Below are positions 16,259 to 27,748 of a DNA stretch of 64,000 bases, one piece after another. A program made the position numbers and the translations under genes. Under the pieces are notes generated by a model that had not been told where the DNA came from, ran no database searches, and saw only the letters and a list, made by a program, of their open reading frames with translations. How positions within the stretch are numbered: position 1 is the stretch's first letter; every line of letters starts with the position of its first letter. The DNA is from Sulfuritalea hydrogenivorans sk43H (lineage in GTDB: Bacteria; Pseudomonadota; Gammaproteobacteria; Burkholderiales; Rhodocyclaceae), in contig NZ_AP012547.1 in the NCBI RefSeq assembly GCF_000828635.1, positions 1,302,001 through 1,366,000 of the forward strand, written 5' to 3'.

Positions 16259-17135
16259 GGCGGTTCTCGCTGATGAATTGGCGGAAGTGGTCGAGGCGGC
16301 GTTGATGGATCACGCCGCTGGCGACGGCGGCCTTGATCGCACAGTCGGGCTCGGCCTGATGCTGGCAGTCGCGGAAGCGGCACTGGCCGAGGAAGGGACG
16401 GAACTCGGCGAAGCCGAATTCGATTTCCTGCGGCGTCAGGTGCTTCAAGCCGAACTCCTGCAGGCCGGGGCTGTCGATCAGGGTGCCGCCCGGGCATGTG
16501 TCACTGGGCAGTTTGTAGAGCCGGGCGTAGGTGGTGGTGTGCTTGCCCGAATCGAGCGCGGTCGATAGCTCGCGGGTGGGCGCAGCGGCGCCGGGCACCA
16601 GGGCGTTGGTCAGGGTGGATTTGCCCATGCCGGATTGGCCGACCAGCACCGAGCATTCGCCCGCCAGCAGCGGCAGCAGCGGTGAGGCGTCGAGCTTGGC
16701 GGAGAGTTCGACGACGCGGCAGCCGAGCGCGACGAAGGGCGCCAGCAACTTCCTTGCGGCCGGCAGCGCGGCGGCAAGGTCGCTCTTGTTGAGGACGATG
16801 GTGGTGTGCAGGCCTTGATGCTCGGCGGCGACCAGCGCGCGACTGAGCAGCATGTCGGAAAACGAGGGATCGGTGGCGACCACCAGCAGCAATTGCGTGG
16901 CGTTGGCGGCGATCAGCTTTTCGCGGTAGGCGTCGCTGCGGTAGAGCAGGCTGCGCCGCGGCGCATGCCCGGTGATCTGGCCGTCGGCGCTGAGCTCGAC
17001 TTCGTCGCCGACGGCGAAGGGGCTTTTCTTGCCGCGCGGGAAGCCCGTGGCGAGCGTGCCGTCGGCGAGTTCGATTTCATAGTGCCGGCCGAAGGCGGCG
17101 ACGATGGTTCCGCGCCTGAGCAGTGGCTTGCTCAA
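16245..17135 (-). CDS. rsgA: Small ribosomal subunit biogenesis GTPase RsgA
   Basis: A 296-residue circularly permuted GTPase that helps late 30S maturation. There is an N-terminal OB-fold region (to about residue 65). G4 (NKSD, 116–119) comes before the P-loop GQSGMGKST (166–174), then GKHTTTYARLY (G2) and DSPGLQEFG (G3). A C-terminal zinc site lies in CRFRDCQHQAEPDC. The order of motifs is diagnostic. It is encoded between phhB (6 nt) and the WYL regulator (14-nt overlap). Confidence 0.95.
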   Translation of the reverse strand: MSKPLLRRGTIVAAFGRHYEIELADGTLATGFPRGKKSPFAVGDEVELSADGQITGHAPRRSLLYRSDAYREKLIAANATQLLLVVATDPSFSDMLLSRALVAAEHQGLHTTIVLNKSDLAAALPAARKLLAPFVALGCRVVELSAKLDASPLLPLLAGECSVLVGQSGMGKSTLTNALVPGAAAPTRELSTALDSGKHTTTYARLYKLPSDTCPGGTLIDSPGLQEFGLKHLTPQEIEFGFAEFRPFLGQCRFRDCQHQAEPDCAIKAAVASGVIHQRRLDHFRQFISENRHGSH

Positions 17136-17141
17136 CGAGCG

Positions 17142-17480
17142 TTACAGGGTGAGCAGCGCATCGATCTTCGCCGCACAGATGAAGTCGTTTTCGGAGAGGC
17201 CGTCGATCGCGTGCGTGGTGTAGCTGACGGTGCACTGGCCCCAGCCGACGGCGAGGTCGGGATGGTGGTCCTCGCGGTGCGAGATCCAGGCCGTGGCGTT
17301 AACGAAGGCCATGGTCTCGTGGTAGTTCTTGAACTTGAAGGTCTTGCTGATGACGCCGCCCTGGCGCTGCCAGCCGTCGAGCGTGGCGAGCAGGGTTGCG
17401 GACTCTTCATCGGTGAGTGGCGGCACGCCGCCCTCGCAGGGCTTGCACTTGCCCTTGGATAAATCGCAGACCATGGTCAT
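17142..17480 (-). CDS. phhB: Pterin-4a-carbinolamine dehydratase
   Basis: A 112-residue PhhB/PCD protein that dehydrates 4a-hydroxytetrahydrobiopterin. The conserved histidine-rich core [19 protein letters not shown] and the downstream [16 protein letters not shown] are present. The start at 17480 ([18 protein letters not shown]) is chosen because AAAGGAAA precedes it and it avoids overlap with the M48 protease gene; an in-frame ATG lies further upstream. The cysteine-rich N-terminus is common in proteobacterial members. No phenylalanine hydroxylase gene is in view, so a moonlighting or molybdopterin-related role is possible. Confidence 0.9.
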   Translation of the reverse strand: MTMVCDLSKGKCKPCEGGVPPLTDEESATLLATLDGWQRQGGVISKTFKFKNYHETMAFVNATAWISHREDHHPDLAVGWGQCTVSYTTHAIDGLSENDFICAAKIDALLTL

Positions 17481-17490
17481 GGCATTTCCT

Positions 17491-18735
17491 TTACGCGGAA
17501 TGCAGCCGCGCAATGCGCTGGCTGGCGGGTGGGTGGGAATCGTGGAACAGCGAATGCAGCGGGTCGGGGGTCAGTGTCGCGGCATTGTCGCGGTAGAGCT
17601 TGACCAGCGCGGCGACGAGGTCGGATGCGGCGGTCTGTTGCGCGGCGTAAGCGTCGGCTTCGTACTCGTGCTTGCGCGACAGGGCCGAGGTCAGCGGCGC
17701 CAGCGGGAAGAGGAACACCGGCAGCACCATGGAGAACAGCAGCAGGCCCATCGCCGTACCGCCAGCGCCGACTCCCAGCCCGGCAAAGAACCACGGCTGG
17801 TCGATCAGTTGCCCAAGCAGCCAGAGGAAGGCCAGGCTGAGCACGCCGGAGAGGGCGATGCGCTTGATCACGTGGCGATGCTTGAAGTGCCCGAGCTCAT
17901 GCGCCAGCACGGCTTCGATTTCCTGCGGCGCGAGCTTTTCCAGCAGCGTGTCGAAGAACACGATGCGCTTGGCGCGGCCGAAGCCGGTGAAGTAGGCGTT
18001 GCCGTGCGCCGAGCGCTTCGAACCGTCCATGACGAACAGACCCGAGGAGGTGAAGCCGCAGCGCGTCAGCAGGGTCTCGATGCGTTGCTTGAGCGATGCG
18101 TCTTCCAGCGGCGTGAACTTGTTGAACAGCGGCGCGATCACCGTCGGGTAGAGGAACAGCACCAGCAGGTTGGTGCCCAGCCAGACCAGCCAGACGTAGA
18201 GCCACCAGTGTTTCCCCATCGCCTCCATCAGCCACAGCACGGCGAACAGCAGCGGGCCGCCGATCAGTACGGTGAGCGCCGCGCCCTTGGCCAGGTCGGC
18301 GAACCACAGCGGCCAGGTGAGTTTGTTGAAGCCGAAGCGCGCTTCGATGCGGAAGGTGCGATACAGGCTGGCGGGCAGGCCGATGAAGAAGCCGAGCACG
18401 CCGACGCAGGCGAACAACGCGAGGCCGTGCAGATAGCCGCCGCCGAGCAGTGTGCGCAGCGCCTGGTCGATCATGCCGAGCACGCCGCCGATGGTCAGTA
18501 CCAGCAGCACGACGGTGTCGACGGCGATTTCCAGCATGCCGACGCGCACCTTGGCCACGGTGTAGTCGGCGGCCTTGCGATGATCGGCCAGCTCGATGCG
18601 GCCGGCGAAGTCGGGCGGCACCTGCTCGCGATGCACGATGACATGGCGCAGATGCCGCATGTCGAGCCAGAGCCGCAAGGCCGTGGACATGGCGAGGGCC
18701 AGCAAAAAAATCAGCGTGAATTGGGATGGGGTCAT
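17491..18735 (-). CDS. M48-family (Ste24/CaaX-type) membrane zinc peptidase
   Basis: A 414-residue integral membrane metallopeptidase. An N-terminal Ste24-like membrane region is followed by the zinc motif [11 protein letters not shown] (residues about 280–290) and the third-ligand region [13 protein letters not shown]. At least six hydrophobic segments are seen. The family cleaves membrane or prenylated substrates; in bacteria the role is probably protein quality control. A copy of the dispersed repeat lies in frame in a loop before a membrane helix (V-G-A-G-G-T-A, nucleotides 17753–17775). Confidence 0.88.
   Translation of the reverse strand: MTPSQFTLIFLLALAMSTALRLWLDMRHLRHVIVHREQVPPDFAGRIELADHRKAADYTVAKVRVGMLEIAVDTVVLLVLTIGGVLGMIDQALRTLLGGGYLHGLALFACVGVLGFFIGLPASLYRTFRIEARFGFNKLTWPLWFADLAKGAALTVLIGGPLLFAVLWLMEAMGKHWWLYVWLVWLGTNLLVLFLYPTVIAPLFNKFTPLEDASLKQRIETLLTRCGFTSSGLFVMDGSKRSAHGNAYFTGFGRAKRIVFFDTLLEKLAPQEIEAVLAHELGHFKHRHVIKRIALSGVLSLAFLWLLGQLIDQPWFFAGLGVGAGGTAMGLLLFSMVLPVFLFPLAPLTSALSRKHEYEADAYAAQQTAASDLVAALVKLYRDNAATLTPDPLHSLFHDSHPPASQRIARLHSA
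17753..17775 (+). repeat. Dispersed short repeat, copy G, inside the M48 peptidase gene
   Basis: Begins GCCGTACCGCC and ends AGCGCCGACTCC. On the coding (minus) strand it reads V-G-A-G-G-T-A between WFFAGLG and [11 protein letters not shown]. The host frame is kept. Confidence 0.55.
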
Positions 18736-18792
18736 GGTTGGTGGTTGGCTGTGCCAGAATGCGGGCTACGCAAGCACAGGCGGTGGAAAATT

Positions 18793-19338
18793 ATGGCACA
18801 GGATCAGAACGCGCTCGTCTGGCTGGACATGGAAATGACCGGCCTCAATCCCGACGGTGATCGGATCATCGAACTGGCGATGGTCGTCACCAACTCCAAT
18901 CTCGACATCGTGGCGGAGGCGCCGACCTGGGTGGTGCATCAGTCCGACGCCGTGCTCGATGGCATGGACGAGTGGAATCGCAACACCCACGGCCGTTCCG
19001 GCCTGACGCAGCGGGTCAAGGATTCGATCATGGACGAGGTCGAGGTCGAGGCGCAGGCGCTGGAATTTTTGCGGCGCCACGTGCCGCGCCAGGCGACGCC
19101 GATGTGTGGCAATTCGATTTGCCAGGACCGGCGCTTCATGGCGCGCTACATGCCGAAACTCGAGGACTGGTTCCATTACCGCAACCTCGACGTGTCGACG
19201 CTCAAGGAATTGTGCAAGCGCTGGAAGCCCGAAGTGGCGAAGGGTTTGAAGAAGCATGGCCGGCACGAGGCGCTGGCGGATATTCTCGAGTCGATCGACG
19301 AGCTCAAGTATTACCGCGAGCATTTCCTGAAAATCTAG
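18793..19338 (+). CDS. orn: Oligoribonuclease
   Basis: A 181-residue 3'-5' exoribonuclease of the DEDDh class that degrades di- and short oligoribonucleotides, including linear products of cyclic-di-GMP. Catalytic motifs are visible: [20 protein letters not shown] (Exo I), [15 protein letters not shown] (Exo II) and [15 protein letters not shown] (Exo III with the DEDDh His). The length matches E. coli Orn (181). The much longer open frame upstream is antisense to the M48 gene and is not used. It is convergent with the glycosyltransferase gene, overlapping by 4 nt. Confidence 0.96.
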   Translation: MAQDQNALVWLDMEMTGLNPDGDRIIELAMVVTNSNLDIVAEAPTWVVHQSDAVLDGMDEWNRNTHGRSGLTQRVKDSIMDEVEVEAQALEFLRRHVPRQATPMCGNSICQDRRFMARYMPKLEDWFHYRNLDVSTLKELCKRWKPEVAKGLKKHGRHEALADILESIDELKYYREHFLKI

Positions 19339-20942
19339 TCGGCGCGGCGATACAGCCGTAGCCGTTCGCTCTTGTCGCCGGGGCGCGAGGTTTCGCGGAC
19401 CAGCGTCCAGCCCGGCAGGTCCTTCTCGGTGCGTGGCGTGGCCTGCGCGATCAGGTAGCGGCAGTCCTTGGCGCGGCTGCTGCCGACGGTGCGGATGCCG
19501 TTGAAGTAATCGAGCGAGGCGCGCTGCGCCAAGCCGAGGCCGCGCCGGGCGATGCAACCGGGATGCGCGCCCAGCGTCTCGCGCAAGTCGGCGCTGGCGC
19601 TACGGTAAGTCTTGCCATAGTCGATCCACGGCAGCCAGAGCGCCATCAGCAGCACCCAGATGGTGGTCAGCCCGACGCTCCAGCGCGCCGCCGCGCGCCA
19701 GGGCGAGCGCGGCGTGCGCAGCATGACCGCGATCCAGCAGACCGTCGCCGCGATGGCCAGCACGATGGCAATGGTGGAGGCCTCGGCGACGAAGCCGGGG
19801 GCGGGTTTGCTGAAGTTCTTGGCGACGCGCGCCGGTTCGCCGGTCAGCATGGCAATGCCGCCCAGCCAGATCTGCGCGGCGACCAGCGTGAAGGTCATCA
19901 TGCCGAACCAGTCGAAGGCGTTGGCCGCGCCGCGCCGCAGCCGACTGGCGCCGGCCGCCGCCAGCAGGGTGAGCGGCACGAGGGCCGGCATCAGCGCGGT
20001 CGGCCTCGGCACGTCGGCAAAAAACGCCAGCAGGGCGACCAGCGTTGCGGCGAGCGGCAGCACGGTTTGCGGCTTGAGCAGATGCCGGCGCTCCAGCCAC
20101 AGGCTCCACAGCGCCAGGGGCAGCACCGGCCAGCTGGCCCATGCCAGCAGTTCGAGGTGGTTGCGACTGAAGCCTCCACGCAAGCCGAGGCTGGCCAGCT
20201 CCGCGTTCCACCAGACCTCGAACAGGCTGGGGGCCTGTTGCTGCAACAGCCAGGGCCACGGCAGGATCAGGAGCAGGGCGAGGGATGCGGCTGCGAGCCA
20301 GGCGATCAGGCTGCCGCGTATCCGCCACGCCGGATGCAGCGCAAGGATCAAGCCTGCCGCCAGGGAAATGACGACGCTGTCGAGGCCGGCGCCGAGGAAG
20401 CCGACGCCCAGCCCTGCGCCGAAGATCGCTCCGCCCCGCAGCGGCGCTTGCCGCCAGGTGGACAGGCCCCAGAGCGCAATGATGGAACCGGTCATCGCGA
20501 CGATGGCGGGCTGGGCTTCGTGCAGTGGCACCAGCAGGCCAAGCGTGCCGATGGCGAGCAAGGGGGCGGCCAGTGCGGCGCTGGCACCGAGCAGTTGCCC
20601 CGCCATGCGCGAAAGGATGGCCAGGAAGGCGGCGCCGAACAGGACCGAAGCGAGGCGGGCGGCATCGTGCCAGGGCAGCAGCCATCCCAGCAGCTTGCCG
20701 CAAAGGGCGGCGACCCAGTGATACAGCGGCGGCGAAACCAGCCAGGGGTCGCCCGCGATGCGCGGCACCAGCCAGTCGCCGCCGGCCATGCCGTAGGCAA
20801 CGCCAAGGTGGAGGACATCATCCACTTTCCACGGATCGTGGCCCACGACGCCGGCCAGCAGCCAGATGGCGCAGAGCAAAATCACGCCATACCGGGCCAG
20901 GCTTGGCGCGGGGGCAGGGTTGCGGTCGGTCAGGTCAGGCAC
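19335..20942 (-). CDS. Glycosyltransferase family 39-like membrane protein (ArnT-like)
   Basis: A 535-residue protein with about 11–12 hydrophobic segments. The N-terminal loop contains [20 protein letters not shown] and [14 protein letters not shown], the acidic and aromatic pattern of GT-C glycosyltransferases such as ArnT/PMT. These transfer a sugar from a polyprenyl-phosphate donor at the periplasmic face. A soluble C-terminal tail (from about 455) follows. The acceptor is unknown; candidates are lipid A, other glycans or proteins. No lipid A-modification genes adjoin it. Confidence 0.75.
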   Translation of the reverse strand: MPDLTDRNPAPAPSLARYGVILLCAIWLLAGVVGHDPWKVDDVLHLGVAYGMAGGDWLVPRIAGDPWLVSPPLYHWVAALCGKLLGWLLPWHDAARLASVLFGAAFLAILSRMAGQLLGASAALAAPLLAIGTLGLLVPLHEAQPAIVAMTGSIIALWGLSTWRQAPLRGGAIFGAGLGVGFLGAGLDSVVISLAAGLILALHPAWRIRGSLIAWLAAASLALLLILPWPWLLQQQAPSLFEVWWNAELASLGLRGGFSRNHLELLAWASWPVLPLALWSLWLERRHLLKPQTVLPLAATLVALLAFFADVPRPTALMPALVPLTLLAAAGASRLRRGAANAFDWFGMMTFTLVAAQIWLGGIAMLTGEPARVAKNFSKPAPGFVAEASTIAIVLAIAATVCWIAVMLRTPRSPWRAAARWSVGLTTIWVLLMALWLPWIDYGKTYRSASADLRETLGAHPGCIARRGLGLAQRASLDYFNGIRTVGSSRAKDCRYLIAQATPRTEKDLPGWTLVRETSRPGDKSERLRLYRRAD

Positions 20943-20963
20943 GTTTGAAGATTACCAGTCCCG

Positions 20964-20997
20964 GCAAAAAGAAAAGGCAGCCCGAAAGCTGCCTTTT
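20964..20997 (-). terminator. Rho-independent terminator after rpmE
   Basis: On the minus strand AAAAGGCAGC – TTTCGG loop – GCTGCCTTTT is followed by CTTTTTG. This is a perfect 10-bp stem plus T-tract, 26 nt after the rpmE stop. Confidence 0.85.
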
Positions 20998-21023
20998 CTG
21001 GATACGGTTGGCTTTGAAGCAGA

Positions 21024-21233
21024 TCAGGCGGCCTTCTTGCCATACTTCTGGCGGAAGCGCTCGACGCGGCCGGCGGTATCGACGATCTTCTGCTTGCCGG
21101 TGTAGAACGGATGGCAGGCGGAGCAGACTTCGATGTGCAGCGGCTTGACGCTGGTGGAGCGGGTAGTGAACTTGTTGCCGCAGCTGCAGGTCACTTCGAT
21201 ATCTGCGTAGTTCGGGTGAATTGCGTCTTTCAT
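21024..21233 (-). CDS. rpmE: Large ribosomal subunit protein bL31, zinc-binding type
   Basis: A 69-residue L31 starting at ATG 21233 ([20 protein letters not shown]), preceded by AAGGA; an upstream in-frame ATG would add seven unconserved residues. Four cysteines in CSCGN and [13 protein letters not shown] show the zinc-binding (C+) form. It is a surface-exposed 50S protein. It is followed by a strong terminator, so it ends its transcription unit; rho lies 88 nt upstream on the same strand. Confidence 0.96.
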   Translation of the reverse strand: MKDAIHPNYADIEVTCSCGNKFTTRSTSVKPLHIEVCSACHPFYTGKQKIVDTAGRVERFRQKYGKKAA

Positions 21234-21321
21234 TTCATTGTCCTTTCTTTGCAAGCGCGGCTCGTGGCTTTGGCGAACCGACAGAGCCGGGCATTATCCG
21301 CTAATTTTCAACTATATGCAA

Positions 21322-22581
<1,260 letters not shown>

Positions 22582-22754
22582 GGACGACCTGCGCAGAAAT
22601 CCCGGCGGGGAGCGCCGGAACATGGGGAACTAAGGGATGAACTCAGGAAAGAATTCGATCAGGAGGGGAATCGAATCGGCGCCAACAAGGCGTGGCCGCC
22701 TGTCTTGCTCTTCAGCGGCCCGGAAATCAGACTCCGGGTCGCAATGTAACGGGA

Positions 22755-23081
22755 TCAGAGATTGCTGTCAATAAACGCGGTCAGCTGCGATTTGGACAGG
22801 GCGCCGACCTTTTGCGCCTCGACATTGCCGCCCTTGAACAGCAGCAGCGTCGGGATGCCGCGGATGCCGAACTCGCCGGGAACCTTGGGATTGTCGTCGA
22901 TGTTCAGCTTGGCCACGCGCAGCTTGCCGGAATAATCCTTGGCCACTTCGTCGAGAATGGGGGCGATCATCTTGCAGGGGCCGCACCACTCGGCCCAGAA
23001 GTCGACCAGGGTCGGAAGCGCTGCGTCGAGCACTTCCGCTTTGAAAGTACTGTCGGTGACGTGGTGAATATGTTCGCTCAT
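22755..23081 (-). CDS. trxA: Thioredoxin 1
   Basis: A 108-residue thioredoxin, starting at ATG 23081 with GAGGA upstream. The active site [13 protein letters not shown], the cis-proline segment [13 protein letters not shown] and the buried aspartate in LVDFWAEW are present. It reduces protein disulphides in the cytoplasm. It is followed by rho and is divergent from fdxA. A hairpin (CCCGGA/TCCGGG) follows its stop on the minus strand without a clear T-tract. Confidence 0.97.
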   Translation of the reverse strand: MSEHIHHVTDSTFKAEVLDAALPTLVDFWAEWCGPCKMIAPILDEVAKDYSGKLRVAKLNIDDNPKVPGEFGIRGIPTLLLFKGGNVEAQKVGALSKSQLTAFIDSNL

Positions 23082-23262
23082 GGATTCCTCGGGGGTTTTT
23101 GTTCCGGTTGCCGCATCTGTCGGTGTGCGGCGGGATGAATTGCGGCGACCGCAGTCGCATGCATGAGCGAATCCTAGCAAAAAAAATCGGCCGTGGCGAA
23201 CTGCGCCGCGTGTCAATGGCGCACGGCGATGGTACATTGTTCGCTGAACTTGGAGCCCGATC

Positions 23263-23586
23263 ATGACCTACGTTGTCACCGAAGCCTGCGTCAAATGCAA
23301 ATACACGGATTGCGTGGATGTCTGCCCCGTGGATTGTTTCCATGAAGGGCCGAATTTTCTCGTCATCGATCCCGAGGAATGCATCGATTGCACTTTGTGC
23401 GTTGCCGAGTGTCCGGTCGAGGCGATTTTTGCCGAGGATGACGTGCCGGCCGGACAGGAGCACTTCACGGCACTGAATGCCGAGCTGGCGAAGAAATGGC
23501 CGGTCATCATCGAGCGCAAGGAACCCCTGGCCGATGCCGACGAATGGGCGAAGAAGACGGACAAGCTCAGCCTGCTGGAGCGCTGA
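23263..23586 (+). CDS. fdxA: 7Fe ferredoxin FdxA
   Basis: A 107-residue [3Fe-4S][4Fe-4S] ferredoxin. The N-terminal cysteine sets [21 protein letters not shown] and [16 protein letters not shown] bind the two clusters. The C-terminal extension ([17 protein letters not shown]) is usual for the FdxA type. It carries low-potential electrons; the partner is not indicated by context. It lies 6 nt before aroC. Confidence 0.95.
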   Translation: MTYVVTEACVKCKYTDCVDVCPVDCFHEGPNFLVIDPEECIDCTLCVAECPVEAIFAEDDVPAGQEHFTALNAELAKKWPVIIERKEPLADADEWAKKTDKLSLLER

Positions 23587-23592
23587 GAATCC

Positions 23593-24699
23593 ATGTCGGG
23601 CAATACTTTCGGTTCTCTTTTCCGCGTCACTTCATTCGGTGAATCCCACGGTCCGGCGATCGGCTGCGTAGTCGACGGCTGCCCGCCGGGCATGGAAATC
23701 TCGGCAGCGGAAATCCAGCTGGAACTGGACCGGCGCAAGCCGGGAACCTCGCGCCATGTCACCCAGCGCCGCGAATCGGACACGGTCGAGATACTCTCCG
23801 GCGTTTTCGAAGGCCGTACCACCGGCGCGCCGATCGGCCTCCTGATCCGCAACGAGGATCAGCGCAGCAAGGACTACGGCAATATTGCCGAAACCTTCCG
23901 TCCCGGCCATGCCGACTACACCTACTGGCAGAAATACGGCATCCGCGATCATCGCGGCGGCGGCCGTTCCTCGGCACGCGAGACGGCGGTGCGGGTTGCC
24001 GCCGGCGCCATCGCCAGGAAGTGGCTGCAACAGCGCTACGGCGTGACGGTGCGAGGCTGGATGAGCCGGTTGGGCAGCATCGATATTCCGTGGCAGGACG
24101 AAGCCGCGATCGACACAAATCCGTTCTTCGTCGCCAATGCCGAAATTGTTCCGCAGCTGGAGGACTACATGGACGCCCTGCGCAAATCGGGCGATTCCAT
24201 CGGCGCGGAAATAACCGTGGTGGCGCGTGGGGTGCCGGTCGGCTGGGGCGACCCGGTGTATGACCGCATCGATGCCGACATCGCCTACGCCATGATGGGC
24301 ATCAATGCCGTCAAGGGCGTCGAAATCGGCGCCGGCTTCGCTTCGGTGACGCAAAAGGGCAGCGAACACGGCGACGAACTGACGCCCGAGGGTTTCCTCG
24401 GCAACAATGCGGGCGGAATACTGGGCGGCATCTCGACCGGGCAGGACGTGGTGGTGCGGATGGCGGTGAAGCCGACCTCGAGCATTCGCCTGCCGCGGCG
24501 GACCATCAATCTCGCGGGCGAACCGGCAATGATCGAAACCCACGGCCGCCACGATCCCTGTGTCGGCATTCGCGCCACGCCGATTGCCGAAGCCATGCTG
24601 GCGCTGGTGCTGATCGACGCCGCCCTGCATCATCGCGCCCAGTGTGCCGATGTCGAATGCACGACCCCGAGGATTCCGGCCCGGCCGATAGTAAAATAA
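23593..24699 (+). CDS. aroC: Chorismate synthase
   Basis: A 368-residue enzyme converting 5-enolpyruvylshikimate-3-phosphate to chorismate with reduced FMN. Signatures include the N-terminal [39 protein letters not shown] and the C-terminal [15 protein letters not shown]. The usual family length is 350–390. It feeds the tryptophan branch encoded later in the window. It is probably co-transcribed with fdxA. Confidence 0.97.
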   Translation: MSGNTFGSLFRVTSFGESHGPAIGCVVDGCPPGMEISAAEIQLELDRRKPGTSRHVTQRRESDTVEILSGVFEGRTTGAPIGLLIRNEDQRSKDYGNIAETFRPGHADYTYWQKYGIRDHRGGGRSSARETAVRVAAGAIARKWLQQRYGVTVRGWMSRLGSIDIPWQDEAAIDTNPFFVANAEIVPQLEDYMDALRKSGDSIGAEITVVARGVPVGWGDPVYDRIDADIAYAMMGINAVKGVEIGAGFASVTQKGSEHGDELTPEGFLGNNAGGILGGISTGQDVVVRMAVKPTSSIRLPRRTINLAGEPAMIETHGRHDPCVGIRATPIAEAMLALVLIDAALHHRAQCADVECTTPRIPARPIVK

Positions 24700-24733
24700 T
24701 CGCTGAACTGAATCGAATCGGACTGGAATCGCA

Positions 24734-24979
24734 ATGAACGTTGATCACCACGACCTGCATCACGAATTTCCCGAATACGCCGAAGCCATCCATGGCCTCA
24801 AGATCAGCAGCAAGCACTTTGCTCGCCTGTTCGACGAGTACCACGCGCTGACCTCGAAGGTGGAGGCGCTGGAAGATAATGGCTCGCCCGTGGCCGACAC
24901 GGAACTGGAAGGCATGAAGAAGCAGCGCCTGAAGCTCAAGGACGAGCTTTACGCCATGCTCAAGGCCGGCAAGGCCTAG
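24734..24979 (+). CDS. DUF465/YdcH family small protein
   Basis: An 81-residue helical protein: LHHEFPEYAEAIHGLKISSK, then HFARLFDEYHALTSKVEALED and KKQRLKLKDELYAML. This is the DUF465 two-helix coiled-coil family. The cellular role is unknown. It is 34 nt after aroC. Confidence 0.85.
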   Translation: MNVDHHDLHHEFPEYAEAIHGLKISSKHFARLFDEYHALTSKVEALEDNGSPVADTELEGMKKQRLKLKDELYAMLKAGKA

Positions 24980-25034
24980 GCAACAGGCAGGTCCGCGGTA
25001 GCGTAGCCGCCGATCGCGGTTGGCGGGATACTCC

Positions 25035-26180
25035 ATGGGGCCGCGCCTCTCTGCCTGGTACTTCTGGTACTTCGCCTTCATCGGCGCCTTCCTGCCGTAT
25101 TTCGCCCTCTACCTGCAATCCATCGGGCTTTCCGCCGGCCGCATCGCGGTGCTGATGTCGCTCGGGCAGTTCATGCGCCTGCTGGCGCCCCTGCTCTGGA
25201 GCTGGCTGGCCGACAGCGGCGGCAGGCGCGTGCGCATTGTCGTTGCGTCGAGTGCGGCTGCGCTGGCCAGTTTTTCGGCGGTGTTCCTGACCCAGGATTT
25301 TGTCGGCCTGCTGATCGGCATGGCGATCCTGCATTTCTTCTGGAGCGCATCGCTGCCGCTGGTCGAGGCGCTGACCCTGGGGCATCTGGCAGCCCACCCG
25401 GAACGCTACGGCCGCATCCGGCTCTGGGGTTCGGTCGGCTTCATCGTCACCGTGCTGGGGGTCGGCTTCCTGCTCGACATTGCGCCGATCCGATCCCAGC
25501 TCTGGGTCAGCTGGGCTTTGCTGCTGGGCACGCTGCTCAGTGCGCTGACGCTGCGCGAAGTGAAAGAGCCTGCGGGGCAGGTCGCCGCTCCGATTCTGGA
25601 TGTGTTGCGCCAGCGCAAGGTCGTGTTCCTGCTGGGTGCCGGCCTGTTCATGACGGCGGCGCATGGCGCGCTCTATGTTTTCTACTCGATTCATCTGGTG
25701 GCGCAGGGCTACGGCAAGAGCCTGGTCGGACTGCTGTGGACCCTGGGCGTGGTGGCCGAGATATTCGTGTTCCTGCTGATGCCGCGAATTTCGCTGCGGG
25801 TTTCGATGCGGCAGATCCTGCTGGCCTGCTTCGCCCTGGCGGTCTTGCGCTTCATGCTGATCGGCTGGGCGGTCGAGGTCATCGGCCTTCTGGTTTTCGC
25901 ACAGTTGCTGCATGGCGCCAGCTTTGGCGCGCATCATGCGGCAACCATGGCGGCGCTCAATCGCTGGTTCGTGGCCGGCCAGCAGGCGCGGGCGCAGGCG
26001 CTCTATGGCAGCATCGCCTATGGCGCCGGTGGCCTGGGCGGTGCGCTGCTGGCCGGCGCCTTGTGGGAAAGCGCCGGTGCCGGAATCACGTTCAGCGCGG
26101 CGTCGGCGCTGGCCCTGATCGGCTTGATTCTGATCTGGCGCGGCGTTCCGGGTGATTCGGCGGGCGCGGCTGTGCGATAA
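25035..26180 (+). CDS. MFS transporter (MFS_1-like / HcaT-type)
   Basis: A 381-residue, 12-segment major facilitator related to the 3-phenylpropionate permease HcaT and nucleoside permease group: WYFWYFAFIGAFLPYFALYL at the N-terminus, FMRLLAPLLWSWLADSGGRR (the loop 2–3 motif region), and GSVGFIVTVLGVGFLLD. The start is put at ATG 25035 (MGPRLSAWYF) with GGCGGGA upstream; a TTG at 25020 would add five residues. Its substrate is unknown. It is followed 30 nt later by leuC. Confidence 0.78.
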   Translation: MGPRLSAWYFWYFAFIGAFLPYFALYLQSIGLSAGRIAVLMSLGQFMRLLAPLLWSWLADSGGRRVRIVVASSAAALASFSAVFLTQDFVGLLIGMAILHFFWSASLPLVEALTLGHLAAHPERYGRIRLWGSVGFIVTVLGVGFLLDIAPIRSQLWVSWALLLGTLLSALTLREVKEPAGQVAAPILDVLRQRKVVFLLGAGLFMTAAHGALYVFYSIHLVAQGYGKSLVGLLWTLGVVAEIFVFLLMPRISLRVSMRQILLACFALAVLRFMLIGWAVEVIGLLVFAQLLHGASFGAHHAATMAALNRWFVAGQQARAQALYGSIAYGAGGLGGALLAGALWESAGAGITFSAASALALIGLILIWRGVPGDSAGAAVR

Positions 26181-26210
26181 TCGCACGTCCACGCTGACGC
26201 TTTCGAAATC

Positions 26211-27617
26211 ATGTCAAGAACGCTTTACGAGAAACTCTGGGACAGCCATGTCGTCCATGTCGAGGAAGACGGCACGGCCCTGCTCTACATCGACCGCCAT
26301 CTGGTGCATGAAGTCACCAGCCCGCAGGCCTTCGAAGGCCTGAAACTGGCCGGACGCAAGCCCTGGCGCATTTCGTCCATCGTCGCCACGGCCGACCACA
26401 ACACGCCGACTTCGCATTGGGAGCTCGGCATCCAGGACCCGATCTCGCGCCAGCAGGTGGAAACCCTCGATGCCAACATTCGCGAAGTCGGCGCGCTCGC
26501 CTATTTCCCGTTCAAGGACAAGCGACAGGGCATTGTGCACGTGGTCGGCCCGGAAAACGGCGCCACGCTGCCCGGGATGACGGTGGTTTGCGGCGATTCG
26601 CATACCTCGACGCACGGCGCGTTTGCCTGCCTCGCGCATGGCATCGGCACTTCCGAAGTCGAGCATGTACTGGCGACGCAATGCCTGTTGCAGAAGAAGT
26701 CGAAGACCATGCTGGTCAGGGTCGAGGGCAAAGTCGGCGCTGGCGTTACGGCGAAAGACATCGTGCTGGCGCTGATCGGGCGCATCGGCACGGCCGGCGG
26801 CACCGGTTACGCCATTGAATTCGGCGGCGAGGCGATTCGCGCGCTGTCGATGGAAGGCCGCATGACGGTGTGCAACATGGCGATCGAGGCCGGTGCCCGG
26901 GTCGGTTTTGTTGCCGCGGACGAGACCACCATCGCCTACCTCAAGGGCCGCAACTTTGCACCCAAGGGCGACGACTGGGACAAGGCTGTGGCCGTTTGGC
27001 GCACGCTGGTGTCCGACGCCGATGCGAAGTTCGATGCGGTAGTCGAGATGGACGCCCGCCAGATCGTGCCGCAGGTGACCTGGGGCACTTCGCCGGAAAT
27101 GGTGGCGGGAATTGACGGCACGGTGCCGGCGCCCGAGGATTTCAGCGATCCGATCAAGAGCGAAGGCGTCGCGCGCGCGCTGCAGTACATGGGTCTGACG
27201 CCGCGCATGCGCATCGACCAGATTCCGATCGACAAGGTGTTTATCGGCTCCTGCACCAATTCCCGCATCGAGGACCTGCGTGCGGCGGCGGCGGTGGCCA
27301 GGGGTCGCACGGTTGCCGCCAACGTCAAGCTGGCGCTGGTGGTGCCGGGATCGGGGTTGATCAAGGAGCAGGCCGAAGCCGAGGGGCTCGACAAGATATT
27401 CATCGCCGCCGGCTTCGAGTGGCGGCAGCCGGGTTGTTCGATGTGCCTGGCGATGAACGACGATCGCCTGAATCCCGGAGAGCGCTGCGCCTCGACCTCG
27501 AACCGCAATTTTGAAGGGCGGCAGGGTGCCGGCGGCAGAACGCATCTGGTCAGTCCCGCCATGGCGGCGGCGGCGGCGATTGCCGGCCGCTTTGCCGATG
27601 TTCGTCAATTGTCATAA
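26211..27617 (+). CDS. leuC: 3-isopropylmalate dehydratase large subunit
   Basis: A 468-residue aconitase-family protein. The substrate-binding start [40 protein letters not shown] and the [4Fe-4S] cysteines ([12 protein letters not shown] and [20 protein letters not shown]) are intact. With LeuD it isomerises 2- to 3-isopropylmalate. At 26730–26752 the nucleotides match the dispersed repeat and encode [10 protein letters not shown], but this is also where the family has G-x-x-G-x-G-V-T-A-K, so it may be coincidence. The operon continues with an entericidin-like gene, leuD and leuB. Confidence 0.97.
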   Translation: MSRTLYEKLWDSHVVHVEEDGTALLYIDRHLVHEVTSPQAFEGLKLAGRKPWRISSIVATADHNTPTSHWELGIQDPISRQQVETLDANIREVGALAYFPFKDKRQGIVHVVGPENGATLPGMTVVCGDSHTSTHGAFACLAHGIGTSEVEHVLATQCLLQKKSKTMLVRVEGKVGAGVTAKDIVLALIGRIGTAGGTGYAIEFGGEAIRALSMEGRMTVCNMAIEAGARVGFVAADETTIAYLKGRNFAPKGDDWDKAVAVWRTLVSDADAKFDAVVEMDARQIVPQVTWGTSPEMVAGIDGTVPAPEDFSDPIKSEGVARALQYMGLTPRMRIDQIPIDKVFIGSCTNSRIEDLRAAAAVARGRTVAANVKLALVVPGSGLIKEQAEAEGLDKIFIAAGFEWRQPGCSMCLAMNDDRLNPGERCASTSNRNFEGRQGAGGRTHLVSPAMAAAAAIAGRFADVRQLS

Positions 27618-27628
27618 GGAGATAACCC

Positions 27629-27748
27629 ATGTCCCGCGTACTCATCGTTTCCGTCCTGATGCTGGTCCTGTCGGCCTGCAATACCGTGCAAGGCATCGGC
27701 AAGGACGTCAAGAAGGGCGGCGAAGTCATCGAGAAGTCGGCCAAGTAA
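27629..27748 (+). CDS. Entericidin-like small lipoprotein
   Basis: A 39-residue protein (ATG 27629, AAGGAG upstream): [20 protein letters not shown], then [19 protein letters not shown]. The lipobox L-S-A-C predicts lipidation at Cys17, and the [14 protein letters not shown] tail is the entericidin A/B pattern. It sits between leuC and leuD, and its stop overlaps the leuD start (TAATG). Placing a cell-envelope lipoprotein inside the leu operon is a recurring betaproteobacterial arrangement; its effect on the cell is not known. Confidence 0.85.
   Translation: MSRVLIVSVLMLVLSACNTVQGIGKDVKKGGEVIEKSAK

Noticed and set aside
17329-18792. Very long open frame preceding orn
   Set aside because: It is antisense to phhB and the M48 peptidase in high-GC DNA. 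Its product has no domains until the ATG at 18793, where Orn begins.
22796-22815. Match GGCGCCGACCTTTTG in trxA
   Set aside because: The encoded K-V-G-A-L-S-K is the normal thioredoxin C-terminal sequence; no repeat is needed to explain it.
26173-26187. Palindrome GTGCGATAATCGCAC before leuC as a terminator or operator
   Set aside because: Short, overlaps the MFS stop codon and has no T-tract or known operator likeness.
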